NCBI GenBank assembly: GCA_951394405.1
Contig: OX596335.1
Coordinates: forward strand, 4,402,001 to 4,466,000
From: Coprinellus micaceus
Taxonomy: Eukaryota > Basidiomycota > Agaricomycetes > Agaricales > Psathyrellaceae
Direction of reading: 5' to 3'
DNA length: 64,000 nt
The notes under the pieces were generated by a model. That model made no database searches. It saw only the letters and a program-made list of their open reading frames with translations, and was not told where the DNA came from. Shown one piece after another: positions 11,278 to 24,054 of the stretch. A program made the position numbers and the translations under genes. Within the stretch, counting starts at the first letter, position 1. Every line of letters starts with the position of its first letter.

Positions 11278-13760
11278 ATGGCAGATCCATCGGACACCTC
11301 GTTCTCATTCCAAATACCCACCGCACGGCCGGGGGACGATTACCTCCTCGAGTACGACGATGGTAGCTTCCTCGAGGGGGCCGACAATATCCCTGCTACG
11401 CCTGCACCGTCTTCCAGATTCACACTCGAACCCTTGACCATCAACGACCTCACGCCTAGGCCACCTAAATCGATTCACTCTTCATTAAAACCCTCCCCCA
11501 ACCCGATCCGCAGCAGATCACCACCGACAGACGCACATAGAACCCCGTCGCGTCGAACGTCTTCTCGAATCCAGGCGAAGGCCGTTGCTCTGTCGAGACT
11601 CACACAAGATTCCTCCGTTCCCCAATCACCGAGAGGAGAGCGTATTGACGCCTTGAAAGCACAGCTTGACTCGTTGACAGAGGAGCTCGGAGATGTCCAA
11701 GAACCCATTCAGCCAGATTCACCAAAGGCACCTGCTGATGCTTCAAAGCAGAAACTGCGCCGAAGAGAAGGCTCGATTCAACAGAAAGAATCTGCCAAGG
11801 CTGTGAGTGCAGAAGTCCTTTGGTTTACTCAATTATTGTGATTGATTGACATCAACGTAATGTGTCCTTCGTGTTGTCAGACCACTGTGCGTGAAGGCGG
11901 AATTGCGAAAGTTCGACCACGGAGAGGGCCCAGGCGATCCCTGATTCCTCAGCCTGCCGCATCGGCATTGGCTCAAGCAACTTTGCATCCAAAGGAGGGT
12001 CTTTCGCCAATATCGGCTTCACCAAGGCAATCGCCCGTCACCGAAGCAATTGACAACCCCGGCCCTAGCGTGGCCTCAGAGCCACCCTACAATGTCGTGA
12101 CCGAGTTGATGGGGCCAAGAGAGAACCCTACCGATGCACATGTGTACGCTTCGCACCTCCCGTTCCTTTTGGACGAAGATCTCACCTTTATTTCCAGACC
12201 TATCATTGCCGAACCGTCCACTTCACAGACCCAGCTCGGCGAACCTAGCCAAGTGGCAGAAGACGTGAACGTTGCAGCTGTCGAACTGTCCACTTTGCCT
12301 GTTGTCGCTGATCACTCGCCCCTAACGGTATCCCAGCTTTCTCCGCAGAAACATGCTACGTCCTGGGGGGCTTCGGCGGAGCTGGACAACGACGCTGCCG
12401 TAGAGAGTGCCGTAGACGAAGCTTCGTTTCGCACATCATCTAAGAGACCGGTCTCGGTCGAGGACTCGGGCAAAATCGAGGGTGCTCGAGCTCGAAAGAA
12501 GAGTAAACTTAACCCATCTGGCTTGTCCTCCTCGACAGGGCCTTCTTCATCAGAGCAATCAGCCCCTGCCCTATTAACGAATCGATTACCCCCGGCGTCA
12601 GGAAAGTCTATCAAACGGCTATCGTCCTCTGGCCCTCGCTCTAGGTCAACGCTTACGCGGCGCAAGTCGAACGGGAGGTCTACCACCAGAATTAACCGCA
12701 CGGGGAGCACTAAATCTGGGGGCACACGAGCCGAAAAGGAGGAAGAGCGGGATGGGTCTGGAGCGAGCACAAGTCGCCGTTTGAATGCTGACAAGTCGAA
12801 GGACGGCAACCAGAACTCGACTACTCTGGTGTCAAATCACCCTCAGAACTGCGAAGACGAACCGCGGGCAGAATCATCTCATGGCAATCGGGATTGTTGG
12901 AGTAAGATCGAATCGGTTTTTCTTCGTTCGAGGGGTACTCATCGTCGAAACTCTCTAGAACCCCATGAGCCAGAACCAGTCCCTGTACTAGCTGAGCCCA
13001 CACGCGCTACCCGGTCCAGTTCACGGGCAGGCTTGAGAAGTGGGTCGACAAATTCGAAACCGAAAGTGAATGTACGTGATAAGGCCTTCCCTCTTTGGCT
13101 TTTCTGGTCTCGAAGTCATTTCATATTCACATTTCATTAACTTGCCTCTATGAATGTGAAAATTATTTGCTGACCGGCCCTTCACATTCCCCTTTCCTAT
13201 TCCGCTGGAAAAAATAGATCGTCGGTGCAACCATCCCAGTTGGGTTTCGATTCACCGTAGACGCCCGGCTAGAAGCCCGGAGTCGGGCTGTTGTTGGAGA
13301 CTCGGACGGTGCCAAGGTCAAGAGCATCACATCGAGCAAGGGGAAGGGGAAGGGGAGGGAAGTAGTGACCGAGACTGCAAGAACGCGGCCTGCAGCAGCT
13401 TCACGTTCGCACGCCGGCTTCCCCAGCAGGAAGAATTCGGTCCCCGACTTCAAATCCCTCCATGCGTCGAATAACGCTGACCTTGCACGCAAACGCCAAA
13501 AGGTGGTTCGGGATTCGAATCTCCAGCCCACCGTGCCCGTGGCCCCGCGCTTCGCGACCGACGCACGGCTGGAGGAGCGGCACAAGTTCGACGAGAAGAT
13601 GAAGGAGAAGGAGCGGCGGGAACAGGAGGAAAAGGAAGCGAGAAGAATTCAGGAGGAGGAACAGCAAGAGGTGGAAACTCGTGAGCTGCGGAAGAAGGCT
13701 GTGCCGAAGGCGCATGAGGTGCCTGAGTGGTACAAGGACGCTCCCAAGAAGGGGAAGTGA
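11278..13760 (+). CDS. TPX2 C-terminal-domain protein, putative spindle/microtubule-associated
   Basis: A long, mostly disordered protein of 752 residues ends in TPX2-type microtubule-targeting sequence. Exons are 11278-11802, 11881-13071 and 13218-13760. Residues 1-570 are rich in Ser, Pro, Arg and Lys and contain several basic patches that could serve as nuclear localisation signals or Cdk sites. The C-terminal 180 residues hold two related motifs, IPVGFRFTVDARLEAR (578-593) and VPVAPRFATDARLEER (678-693). The second runs into a charged Glu/Lys/Arg helix (about 693-730) and ends in VPEWYKDAPKKGK. TPX2-domain proteins bind microtubules and assist spindle assembly, so that role is inferred. 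ATG 11278 (MADPSDTSF) is preferred; an in-frame ATG at 11233 would add 15 residues. No kinase-activating Aurora motif was recognised. Confidence 0.85.
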
Positions 13761-16700
13761 AGGGTGGTGCTTGGGTGGGGGGTTGGCGTGCCACTCAGAG
13801 GTTGAGGGTGTCGTCGCCGAGTAATTGCCTGACTGCGACTCTGCTATTGCAGGTGTGCGCCTGCTATCGTCCGAGAGGCGGTATATTCCCCGCCATCGCA
13901 GTCTTCTCTCCACAATTCTTTTTTTTCTTCCAGTTTGACTCGCTTTGCTAGTTTCCCCCCCCTGTATGTTCTCGGCTTTCCTCCATTCTGATTCATTCTC
14001 TATACTTCTAATTCTTTTCCCTCCTCACATGCTATCCTTGTTTAATTTGGCACGACACCCATTTCCCCTATGTACAACCTATTCCGGATGCATCGCTTTG
14101 GCGCGACTCCTGCAGGATGGCGCATTGCTATCAGGGCAAGGCAATTCAATTCATTGTGTTTAGAACCGTTGCTCGGGTCTCCTTGACACCCCTTCACCCA
14201 CTGGATGCTCTCCGCTACCCTTTTTCAATCCGTACAGCCTATTCCGCAAGGGCACCTATTTTCTGCGACCTGGGCGGCCTCGTTGCACCGTGTACTGACG
14301 GATTTATCCTAGTCGCAGTCGCAGGCGCTGCAATATTCCCTCTGGATTGAAGGTGCAACACACGTCTTTCACCTTTCCCCTAACGACCCGACCCGACAAG
14401 GAGGCCCCGCACCTCGAGGCCAGCTCAAGTGCTGTTAGCCTTCTCTCCACCCCGAACTCCTTCGCGTACTCGTGGTGCTGCGGCCTACACGTTGCGCGGT
14501 CCCAATACTTTTGGCAGATAGGCGCCGGTGCCGTCTTTCTGACAAAAGAAGGGTAGCAAAGAGCTGTGCACGGCAAGGCGCCAGAGGATTCGCTCCGACA
14601 GAGATAAGCTAGCTCAACGATGATTGGGGGTTCCAGGCTGATTGGTTGGGTTACTTCTCAGAGGCCGAGCGCGAGGTGAACGGCGGTGTTATAAACTGGT
14701 TTGTCTGACGGTCTCTCTCTCTTTCATTGTTTCATTTTCGACATGCATGACGTCTAGATACTCCTTCCCCTTTCTTCTGCAGCGTGGTTATTTGGTTCCG
14801 CCTATGCCGCGGAATGCAGCCTATCTTGCGATGCACCGCACTCGGAGGGTGTAGTTCACGAAATAGCTACGGTGATCGTCCACCTGTCAACTCTCTTTCA
14901 CTCACAAAGTGCCTCTTTCGTGATAGGTAGGTGCCTCGAGTCAGGACCCTGGCTACCCAACGCGGAGACATGTGTGTATCACCGAGTCCTCTCTTTCTTC
15001 TGAGGCCTGCGTTCGGCGGAGGCAGCGTCTTCAATCCGTTGGGGAGGCCTTTCAAGCTACTTACTAACTCCTTTGAATATGCTTGGGACTCAGCGATTAC
15101 GATCGGTCGTACTCAGTAGGCAAGGGAAAATGAATTCAAAATATCAGGTAGATGCTTTACCGTCCGGAAAGACCGCACCGCGTGCGCTTGGGTTAAGCGC
15201 CTGGCCCAACACGCGTATGCGGCGCAAGGCTCGACCTACTCGGCGTTGCACATGCTCAACAGCTCTGATAAAAGCAGTCAAAGCCGTGGACTGATAACTG
15301 AGGACCTCATCAGACCTTCTTGACACCGCGAAAGGTCGTGGTGATTCGGAAATATCTGCGGAAATGAACATGAGGACGTGAGGACGAGCATCTTGTCATT
15401 TGGGTTAATCAGTTCACTTTAAATTTTTCTTCTCGTTACCGCTGTGTCTAATACACATAGCTGTTCATTTCTTGAAGATTTACAGCATTCATTTTGGGAG
15501 GGCTCGGCGTGGGCGCTAATTTCCGTAACGCGAGTCGCTTCAATGCCGCGGAGCTTGAGCGCTTGAGCGCTCGGCACGTAATGACTCGGCGGGCCCCTGT
15601 GAGTGAGGGCGAGCATACTCGACACGCATGAGACGTGCTTGCGAGATTACCTCTGTGCGTACCGAGGTCTATACTTGCCGAGGTGGCTGAAGCCTTACAT
15701 ATACCCCTTGTACTGAAAATGGAAGGATTTCCACAGTTGGTAGAATGCAAACCGGTAACTTGTCACGAATAGTGTACGCCCCTTAATCGATGGTTCATGC
15801 CCGAGTCGGGGGTCCACAAGGTACCTCCCGCATAGGCTCTAAGCGCCGCTTACCTACAATGCATCCCCGACAAGCCCTTTAGAAGTAGCGGCTCTTGAAG
15901 AAGGCCCACAATCTTTAACTGAAAATGCACAGTGGTGTTGCCAAACACAGCGATTCTAATCGCAAATCCCTGTTCGCTCACATCTACCGTTGCCAGATTA
16001 CGCCACTGTTCGTTGGCAGCCACTCCCCACTCCACATCGACGTACGAACGCTGGTTAACCTTGAACCGTTCAAGGTTGATTCCTTCCACAGAACCATCGC
16101 CCATCATCCGCCCGTGTCTCTTCCTCAGCCTTCTCTAGACCTTTTCTAGCCCAATTGACGCAGACCTTCTCCCGAGCGTCTCGGAGGAGGCGAGCGACCG
16201 AGATGAGCACCACCCTTCGTTCGAAGTTCGTACATGAAGAACGAGGTCAACGGTGAGTCGTATGGTTCGGTAGGGTGGCGACGCGCCATCGTATTGGCGC
16301 GGGCTGGACCGTTAGAGCGGAAATTGGACCAGTGTGAGGTCATACGATGCCCAGAATAGGACAAGGTACTTCCGCTTCTGGCGAAGGTCCAAGCTCTAGG
16401 TAAATCTAGGCTGTATGGACACGCTTAGAACTCCCTCTAGGAGGATTCGCGACCTTGCAAATTTATATGCGCAGCTGGGCACGTAAACGTTGCAGCTTAT
16501 GCATGTCGCTCCACTAGGGCGCTAAAATAAACGACGGTGTTTCGTCTACGGCTCGATTCTTTTCATCTCCCTCCGTACCCAGCCATTCATCCGAACCGTC
16601 TAATTAAAACAGGAGCACCTCAACGTCCGGCTGGCTCATACAATATTGAATGGCACAGTCACTCCAACCTCGAGGCTCAGGGCCGGACCAAGTGAAGGTA

Positions 16701-18665
16701 AGTGGTATGAGCACAGTTAATGGGAGTGGGCGCCAAGGTAACCTCCATGGAGTATCGACAGAAGTGCTGCGTACACGAGGGGTTGAAACCGGGCTCGGAG
16801 TCGGAGTCGGGGATGGGGCCTTCGTCGTTTTGCCTTTTCGCAATCCTTTCACTCGCCATGCATCACTTTCGGGCCATGGGCCCCGCTGCGTGGCCACCCT
16901 CTTACCTCGGACCTCTTCTCCTTTGAGATGAGATGCTGTTCAGCCTCGAGTTATGTGCGAGGCACGACTGGGCTCCAAAGGGTTCTGAATTTAATCAATC
17001 TGCATCGCTTACTTTGGGCGGGAAAGGTTGCCAACGAATTTCCCCTTCCTTCCCGGCGCTTACTCCATCTAATAATCGTTCCCAACGAGTCCTGACAGAG
17101 GGCGCACCTTGAGACCCTGGGGAGTCGGAGATCCCAACCGCCTTCCTTCGTGGGTTTGATGTCGGGAAGGATTAGGCAGTTCGCATATCCTTTACGGTTA
17201 CGCGCGAAAATAGCCTTCCCACCTGCCTGGCCAACGCTCGGCGCTTACCAGGCTGCTCCGGGCATCGTCTCTATGCCACCAACCGCCGACGTGGCGACCT
17301 ACAGCCGCGCTCCTCACCCCGAGCGCCCGCGAGAACGCGCTGATTGAGTTTGCGCGCTCATACACACCCAAGAAGAAACCCCGTTTTTTGGGTTTCTTTC
17401 AGAACGTCCAAAGTCTCGCTTGGTCAGGGCTTTCGCGGCATTGTCTCCACCTGAATGAATGGAAAGGAACGCGTATCAGTTCATTGTTCCTTCCAGACAG
17501 CAGGCCTTTGTCAGTCTCGTCACTAGTGTGTAAGTAAACGTGTTGTTGACCCGCCAACAAATGAAATGACCCACGGTACGGGAAACGGGTGCGCTTGGGC
17601 GCCTGTTTTCGAAACTCCACTTCACAAAGGATTTCGGAAATACAAGACCTGTAACTCCGGTTTTGGGTGGGTCCGGTTTCTCGGGGAGGTGGAGGAAGTT
17701 CAGTCAGCTGGCTAGCGAGGAGAAGGAAGGAGTGTACCAAGAAAAGAGTCGCAGTTGGTTGTCAACGAGATTTCGTATTGCGGCTTCTCAGCTATCTATG
17801 TCGACCTCGTCTGGCGAAGCACGAGATAAAGGGTGTTTCGCCGTCGGCGAACATCGCTTCGAGGGGCGATGGACGAGTGACCAGTCTTTCTTGAAACGCT
17901 CACGTACAGGCAACCCCAATTAAGCTGAAATTAGGCAACGAGTGTGGGGATTTCTCCCACAGAAAGTGATAAGTAGGTCGAGCGATTGATATGTTGCTGT
18001 GAAGAAGGTCTATTCGGAAAGAAAGAAAGAAGGTCGAGCTGCAAAACACCGGTGGTCACTGGGCATGTCCGAGTTCATATGTACAGACGTCAGTCAGTTG
18101 AAATGAGGCAGGTACCGTCCCCTTGGGATATGTTGGAATACGGCGATTAAGGCTGTTTTCTTTTCGGAAAGGGTGATGATGTGCCTTTGTCGCCTGTCGG
18201 GAGACTCTATAGCGAAAATACCTTGTTATTGGGGAGGTTCTGGAAGGGCTCGTGTGTGCCCGCTGGAGGAGGATGTGCCCGTCACAAGAGACCTTGGGCT
18301 CATGGCATCAGCGTGGTGTTCCTATGACCCAGGATTTGGAGAGGAGTTCTTCTTTCGGCGCGGGTCCGTATACCGGGAACCAAAGGAAAAGAGAAGCAAA
18401 TAATCGCATTCACATTGTGCTGGGATCGCTAACCGCATTGAGGGGCGAGCGAGATTGACACTAGCGATGAGTTGAGCCAGGGCCGAACTGGTTTGCCTCA
18501 GCCATACGCCCAACGGGGATATCATTCAGAGCTTGTTGTCCGGTTTGGGCGAGATCGTAGGTTGTGTCTGCACGATTTTGAAGGCTCGCAGCGATGCGAT
18601 GGTTTTGTCATATCAACGGCTCAAACGGAGTAATACACCTTGCCCACTCGTCCCTGTCTCAAAAT
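13761..18665. other. Gene-poor stretch, 4.9 kb
   Basis: This begins with the 3' UTR of the TPX2-domain gene (pyrimidine-rich, 13900-14050). No ORF here resembles a known family. GGCGCTTA words or their complement occur at 15194-15201, 15840-15847, 17055-17062 and 17240-17247. A short GAAA run is at about 18018-18030. Decayed repeat DNA is the likeliest content, but I cannot name an element. Confidence 0.45.
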
Positions 18666-18666
18666 A

Positions 18667-18674
18667 CATAAAAG
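18667..18674 (+). promoter_or_regulatory. TATA-like box of the small Cys-tail gene
   Basis: CATAAAAG lies 95 nt before the start codon and is followed by a C/T-rich leader ending in CAACCAAAGCC-ATG. This is the layout of a strongly expressed fungal gene. The assignment rests on position and sequence only. Confidence 0.5.
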
Positions 18675-18768
18675 CCCGGACGTCCAACTCATCCCTCCCA
18701 TTCATTCGCATCCTCATCCAAGCACCTCCACACCACAGCAGCCCCTTCACGCTCTACCAACCAAAGCC

Positions 18769-18966
18769 ATGTGCACTGCATCTACCTCTGCATCATCCGC
18801 CGCTGTCGCCCAGACGCTGATCATGAGCTCACCACTCCCATCAACGCTGCCCACCACCTCTTCAACACCCCAGCTCTCCTCGAGCTCATGTATCAACCAC
18901 AGCTCGCCCCAATGCTGTCACTGCGGCTGGCGGGGGAGCCATTCGCCCTCCTGCCCCTTCAAGTAA
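18769..18966 (+). CDS. Small 65-residue protein with C-x2-C-G-W-R-G-x-H-x4-C tail
   Basis: A single-exon ORF of 65 residues starts at the first ATG after a TATA-like box and a CT-rich leader. The first ~45 residues are Ser/Thr/Pro-rich with no clear signal peptide. The C-terminus reads SPQCCHCGWRGSHSPSCPFK, whose Cys and His spacing (C-x2-C-G-W-R-G-x-H-x4-C) suggests a small zinc knuckle. I recall similar short proteins with a CGWRG..CPF[KR] end as uncharacterised in Agaricomycetes, but cannot confirm this here. Function is unknown. It has no coding neighbour within 1 kb downstream or 5 kb upstream. The promoter layout and the motif at the exact C-terminus make a real gene likely. Confidence 0.65.
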   Translation: MCTASTSASSAAVAQTLIMSSPLPSTLPTTSSTPQLSSSSCINHSSPQCCHCGWRGSHSPSCPFK

Positions 18967-20237
18967 GGGCTCGGGCTGGTTCCTTCTCGATTCATAGTCG
19001 CGTTCCGCGACTGCCTCGGTGAGCACTCCTCTGATACTAGCACCCTCGGACACGCCTATTGACACGTCGAGCTAGTCATTATTTCTTGTTATCATCATTT
19101 CCGTCCGATTCACTTTCACCCTCGTCGCTATTTCGCTTTCAACTCATGCAAGCAAGCAAGATCCTCGCTCTCATCATCGCACGCATACCCGCAATTGTAT
19201 TCCACCATCGCATCTTATGACCGCCTGTGGGCATAATCATCTGTTGCTACTTATCTATCACGCAACTGGAGTTTCTCGGAGGAGGGAGGAGTAGCTGGAG
19301 AGGAGGAGGGGGAGGATAGGGAGGACGGAGGATGGGGAGGAGGGGTGTCGGTGTCGCGTCCAGCTCTCTTCAGCAGTGTAAGAATGGAGACCCGTCTAAT
19401 GAACGTCATACCCTTGTACCATCATGTATTTTTTCTTGCCTAGCAACGACTATCACATTTATGTTTTACTCCTCCATTCCTCGCGGCGGCCTCTCGTCCC
19501 GCTCGTCCGTTGGTCTCCACACACCCACAGTCTTTTCCCCCCACCATGAGAGGTTCGGAACTAGGGAAAGGGCATCCCAAGCCATCCGAGCCCCGCCTCG
19601 GCGCTCCTTGTTTTGATGAGAGATGTGGGATGGGAGATAAGATATGGCCTCGTCCCAGCCGAGCGGGCGTACTAGCAGGAGCCCGGATGCACTGAGGTTA
19701 CTCTGAAATATCCAATATTCGATTTTTTTTTTTCACGCTTGGCCGTTTCCTCCGCACTCTGTGCGCAGGCGCGTTTTTGGGTTGGTTCCTGGATGACGAC
19801 AATGGCCAGGTTCCAAGTTCCAACAGGGGATGGCGTGAGTAGATCCACTCATTCGTTGTTCCTCGCATTGGCTGGCTTGTTTTCGGCGCTCAACAAGCGC
19901 TCACGCGTTGGCATCGGTCCTCGTATCTTCGTTTTCTCGCGACTGCCAGGGCCAGTGTTGGGGGCGCTCTCGCCGAGGAAGATCCTGAGGGGAAAAATAT
20001 ACAAAGACTTGGTCTGGATTCCTATCAAGCTCCAGCCATTTGAACGTGGAGGTCAACCTTGCGGAAGCGCTCAAGACCTGTTCAGTCGAGCGCGCCCCGG
20101 GCGCCCCGCTCAGGGTGTAGGCGCTTATGTACTCCGGCAAACGCAGTTGCCGACGCCGACCTCGATCTGGGGTTTGGCTCTTAACGCCCATTAATACAGC
20201 AGCTCTCCTCCCCCGCATTCTGCTCGATTCTAACTGC
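18967..20237. other. Intergenic, small Cys-tail gene to enoyl-CoA hydratase
   Basis: This holds the 3' UTR of the small gene and the promoter of the hydratase gene. A purine-rich GGA tract lies at 19278-19347 and a T/A run at about 19721-19733. No supported coding sequence; the longest ORF here starts with TTG and has no family motif. Confidence 0.5.
19278..19347 (+). repeat. GGA-rich purine tract
   Basis: Seventy bases made almost wholly of G and A, with repeated GGAGG and GGGAGG units and several runs of three to five G. Such tracts can form triplex or G-quadruplex structures and often occur in fungal UTRs and promoters. No function can be read from sequence alone. Confidence 0.5.
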
Positions 20238-23200
20238 ATGATGTCAACCCTTCAGCCCCCACACACCTCTGAACAGCTCCTCGTTCCGTTCCCTGCGGTG
20301 CACGTACTCCTGTTGACGCTGAACAGGCCGAAGCAGTTGAATGCGATGACGCCACAGATGCAGAACAACTTGAAGCAGATGTTGAATTGGTTCGAGGACG
20401 AACCTAGCTTGTGGTGAGCCCGTTCGGTATCGGCTTGGAGTCTTGAACCCGGTGCTGACCGCGTCGCGACGATATAGGGTCGCCATAGTGACTGGAGCTG
20501 GGCGCGTATTCTGCGCGGGGGCCGATCTCAAGGCGTACGTCGTTGCTTGCCTGCCTCCTCAACCCTTACCCACTTCCCAGCGCCACACTGTGGCTCTGGA
20601 AGCACCAAAACGGCGAAACTCGAACGGGGAGGTGGTACGCAAAGGTTCTGTTGCCTTGTTGGCTTCTTGCCGACCCATCGCAGTGGATCCAGCCTAAGCC
20701 GCTGTGATCCTCATGACAGAACTCTAACCATGTCAAAACCTTCCCTTCATTCGCCACACTCTCCGTCCATCATCATTTCTATCTACTCATTCAATTGTCT
20801 TCAACTGAGTCCTCTCCAAATGCAGATGGAACAACGACCAACAAAGTGGCGTTACGGACGAACAGGAAGGGGTAGTGGCGAATGTGTTCGGGTTCGGGTC
20901 GATCTCGCGTAGGCAGTCGAAGAAACCTATCATCGCGGCTGTGAATGGCGGCGGGGCGTACGGTGGAGGGACGGAGATGGTCCTGAATTGCGATTATGTG
21001 GTTGCGGGCGACCAGGCGAAGTTCGCGTTGCCTGAAGTGAAGCGTGGCGTCATAGCTGTCCAAGGAGGTGAGTCCGGTCTCTGGTCTAGTGCTTTCCTAT
21101 TCCATCCATTACCTTTCGTTCGTTTCTTTCAAGTTTCCCGTTCCAAAAAATTCGTTCCGTCCGAGCGAGCGAGCGGCTTGGCCACTCCCGCGTTGTGCCT
21201 TCTATCTCTTTCCTTGGTTCGCATTCACCTGAATGGTACGCCGTTACGACAATGTTCCAAAGGGTGCACATCAGGCACATTGTTCTCGTAACGCTGGAAC
21301 GCCGTCGCCTTCTCTTCCGTCCTTTATCTTCCAATTAACGGCCAAGGACTTTTAGAACAGGGGCTTAGCTAACCTTATCCTTGCTTTCGATTCGCAGGTA
21401 TCCCGCGTCTCAGCCAAATTGCTGGACATCACGTACGTGTCTTCTATTTGCATCCCTTTTCCAGTTCCCCGCGTCCTCTTCGTCGTCTTCTACCCGCACG
21501 CAGATCTTTTCGTCCTGGACACGAACTGACGAATTATTCCCGATCGCTGACTTTAACCTTCACAATGATTGGACTATCAACGCGACTTCGCGTTCTCCTC
21601 CGTCCGTTCTCCCCTTCGATCTTTTCGACGGGACCTTCGACTTGTCACCCTATTGGCGATGACCTCACTGGCTGGCCATTCCCGACTGACCTGGGATGTT
21701 CGCCGTCCTCGGCTTCATCCCCTCCCCAAATTCGGTACTTCTTCCACGACTCATGCCCCGCGAACAGCTTGCAGCAGAGCTCCTTCTACTTGGGAGGACA
21801 ATTACGGCTGCCGAGGCTCAAGGAAGATACGGATTGTGAGTACTTTCCTTCCCACTCCACTCTGCGCCAATCTTCGTTCTTTCTCTTTCTTCACTTTGCT
21901 TTACCCTTCTTCGATTCACTTGTTTGGATTTGAGTGTGTGTTGTGAACGAATTGGGGATCCGACCAAGCGGCCGGGTGGATGCCCAGGACGTATACGGTA
22001 TGCATTCTGGGGGACAAAGCGCTGATGAGGTTTGGGGACGCGGGTGGGCACCACAAAGCTGTTCATACACGCCTTGGGTGGAGCGCGTAGGCAGCTGCCT
22101 GCCTTCTCCGATTAATCCATCTATCTCATATCTCATGATCAATTGACATTTCGTGTCGGCAGGGTCCTCGGACCATGGTCCTACGTAGGTCTGTTGGAGA
22201 TGACTTTTACTCGTTCCAAATCCATTCATTCACATTCGTCACGCGCGTGTTTAGGGAGAGAGCTGTCGGTCTGACATTTCTACCCCACCCGTCCCGGACA
22301 GACACCGGCATGCTCGCTGGCTCGCAATCCATGATTCCATCCCGATGTGTGAATACGCTCCTTCGGGGCGCACCTACCTCTTCTGGTCATCGTCCCCACC
22401 TGCGATGACGTCGTCGGGCTCTCTTCCCTTCCCTTCCTCCGATTACCTGAATTCTTTCTTCTTCACAATAGGATTATGATATCCGACCGAGTGTGGGGGT
22501 GAATTACGTTTGTGTTTGCGTTTCGCGTCGTGCGAGTCGTCGTCTATTCGATTTTGATTCCGCGAACGCACGCATGCTTTCGCGATTCGGGACGTGACCA
22601 TCTTTGGGTGTCGTGACCTTGGGTTGGCCGGTTGGGAGAAGGGATTCCTCGATGGTCGGACTCGGGTGTGGTTGGAGGTAATTGTGTCGGTGTCACTATC
22701 AGCCCAGGCCCCGCCACACACAACCGAGCCTCGACGCTCCCTGAACCCTTTCACACTTCACTTCGCGCATTTCCTTTCGCTCTTGATTTATGTCCCTTCC
22801 CGCACTCTCCCTTTTTCTCTTTGCCTACCTGTCAATCGTTCCATGGAGCTAATAATCTTATCTCTTCCCCGCATGCACGTCCAGTGTCAACCAGGTCGTT
22901 CCCGCGTCTGAGGTCATTTCGACGGCGATCGCGGTGGCGAATGAGATAAACAAGAATTCCCCCGATGCGGTTCAGGCGACCAAACGTGGTCTGCTGCTCT
23001 CGCAAGAGTATGGCCACAGTCAGATGTTACTGGCACATGCGTTCGCGAGCGAGTGCCGTGGGGTGTACAAGGGCGACAATATCAAGGTGAGTGGTCTTCG
23101 AATGTTTCTTTTTGGGTTTGTGTATGACCCAACCGATGTTGCGGCCGTCTCTTGCCTTATGCTGCTACGTAGTTTCGTCACTACGCCGCTCGCTAAGTGT

Positions 23201-24054
23201 AAGTGTGAGGGCGCTACGCACTCCCACCGGAGACTTTAATTTTTCTATTTTCTTTTTAGAGAATTTCTCCGTTGCTGTCGGTGGCGGGGGGATTCATCTT
23301 CCACTGGAAAGGCTACGGAACGCTTACTGATTTGTATCTATCTATTATCGCGATACTAGGAGGGACTCAAGGCTTTCACAGAGGTAAGCATCCCCATCAT
23401 GGCAGCGTCCTTTTCCACTCCCTACAAGCTTCTTCCGACAAGGGCGTTACCTGAGGGTAAGCTCCAGGCCAGGGCTATACGACTATACCGTGGGATCCAT
23501 CTAATCCAGCGGGTCAAGTGTCGCATAGCCTTGACCTTATCCGCCTTCTTCTTCTGCCGATGGCTATTCTCTTCCTTCTGGCTGCTAGGCAGCTGTTGGG
23601 TCCTTGTACCTAAAGCCCCCAGTGGTTGGGAGACTCCTGCTGCCCCGGGTTTGATGTATCACGTCTTTACTCACCTGGGGAGGGAGGCCATTGGCTGTCC
23701 GTTTAATTCAGCGGTCGATGTGCGGTTGTGTCATCCAGCCATCTGCGCTCTCACACCTCTAATACCAAGGGTCCCTGATGACGAATAGCCGGTGTGGGGT
23801 ATTTGCGGGGTTGTGAGAACGTATCAATGGTGGTTTGTGAGCCTGAGCTGTTTGCGCTGGGCGGGAGCGGCTTGAGAAGAGCGCCTGGGACTTTTTTTGA
23901 GTGGGTTGATAGATATCTTGACCTCTCACTTCTCTTCTCTATCCATCATCGGCTTGACGGCTCAGGCACGGCGTGTACTGGATTACTGACCCACTCATGC
24001 CTTTTTCTTGCATAGAAACGTGCTCCGAGATGGACGAACCCGTCAAAGCTGTAA
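20238..24054 (+). CDS. Enoyl-CoA hydratase/isomerase (crotonase) family, PTS1 peroxisomal
   Basis: This is a crotonase-fold enzyme acting on acyl-CoA thioesters, most likely as an enoyl-CoA hydratase. Exons are 20238-20413, 20478-20534, 20826-21067, 21398-21432, 21768-21835, 22885-23086, 23360-23383 and 24016-24054, giving 280 residues. FCAGADLKA (residues 70-78) forms the CoA/oxyanion-hole block. AAVNGGGAYGGGTE carries Glu128 and FALPEV carries Glu148, the two positions matching the catalytic glutamates of hydratases. RLSQIAGHHLAAELLLLGR and FVNQVVP follow in the usual order. The protein ends NPSKL, a canonical PTS1, so peroxisomal beta-oxidation is the likely setting. Introns are unusually long for this window (64, 291, 330, 335, 1049, 273 and 632 nt). 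The start is the MM pair at 20238/20241. The exon 4/5 junction (GHH-LAAE) is the least certain one. Confidence 0.93.

Noticed and set aside
23384..24015. Possible extra exon inside the last hydratase intron
   Set aside because: Joining 23383 to 24016 gives the family C-terminus and SKL; open frames inside the intron have no matching splice sites or homology.
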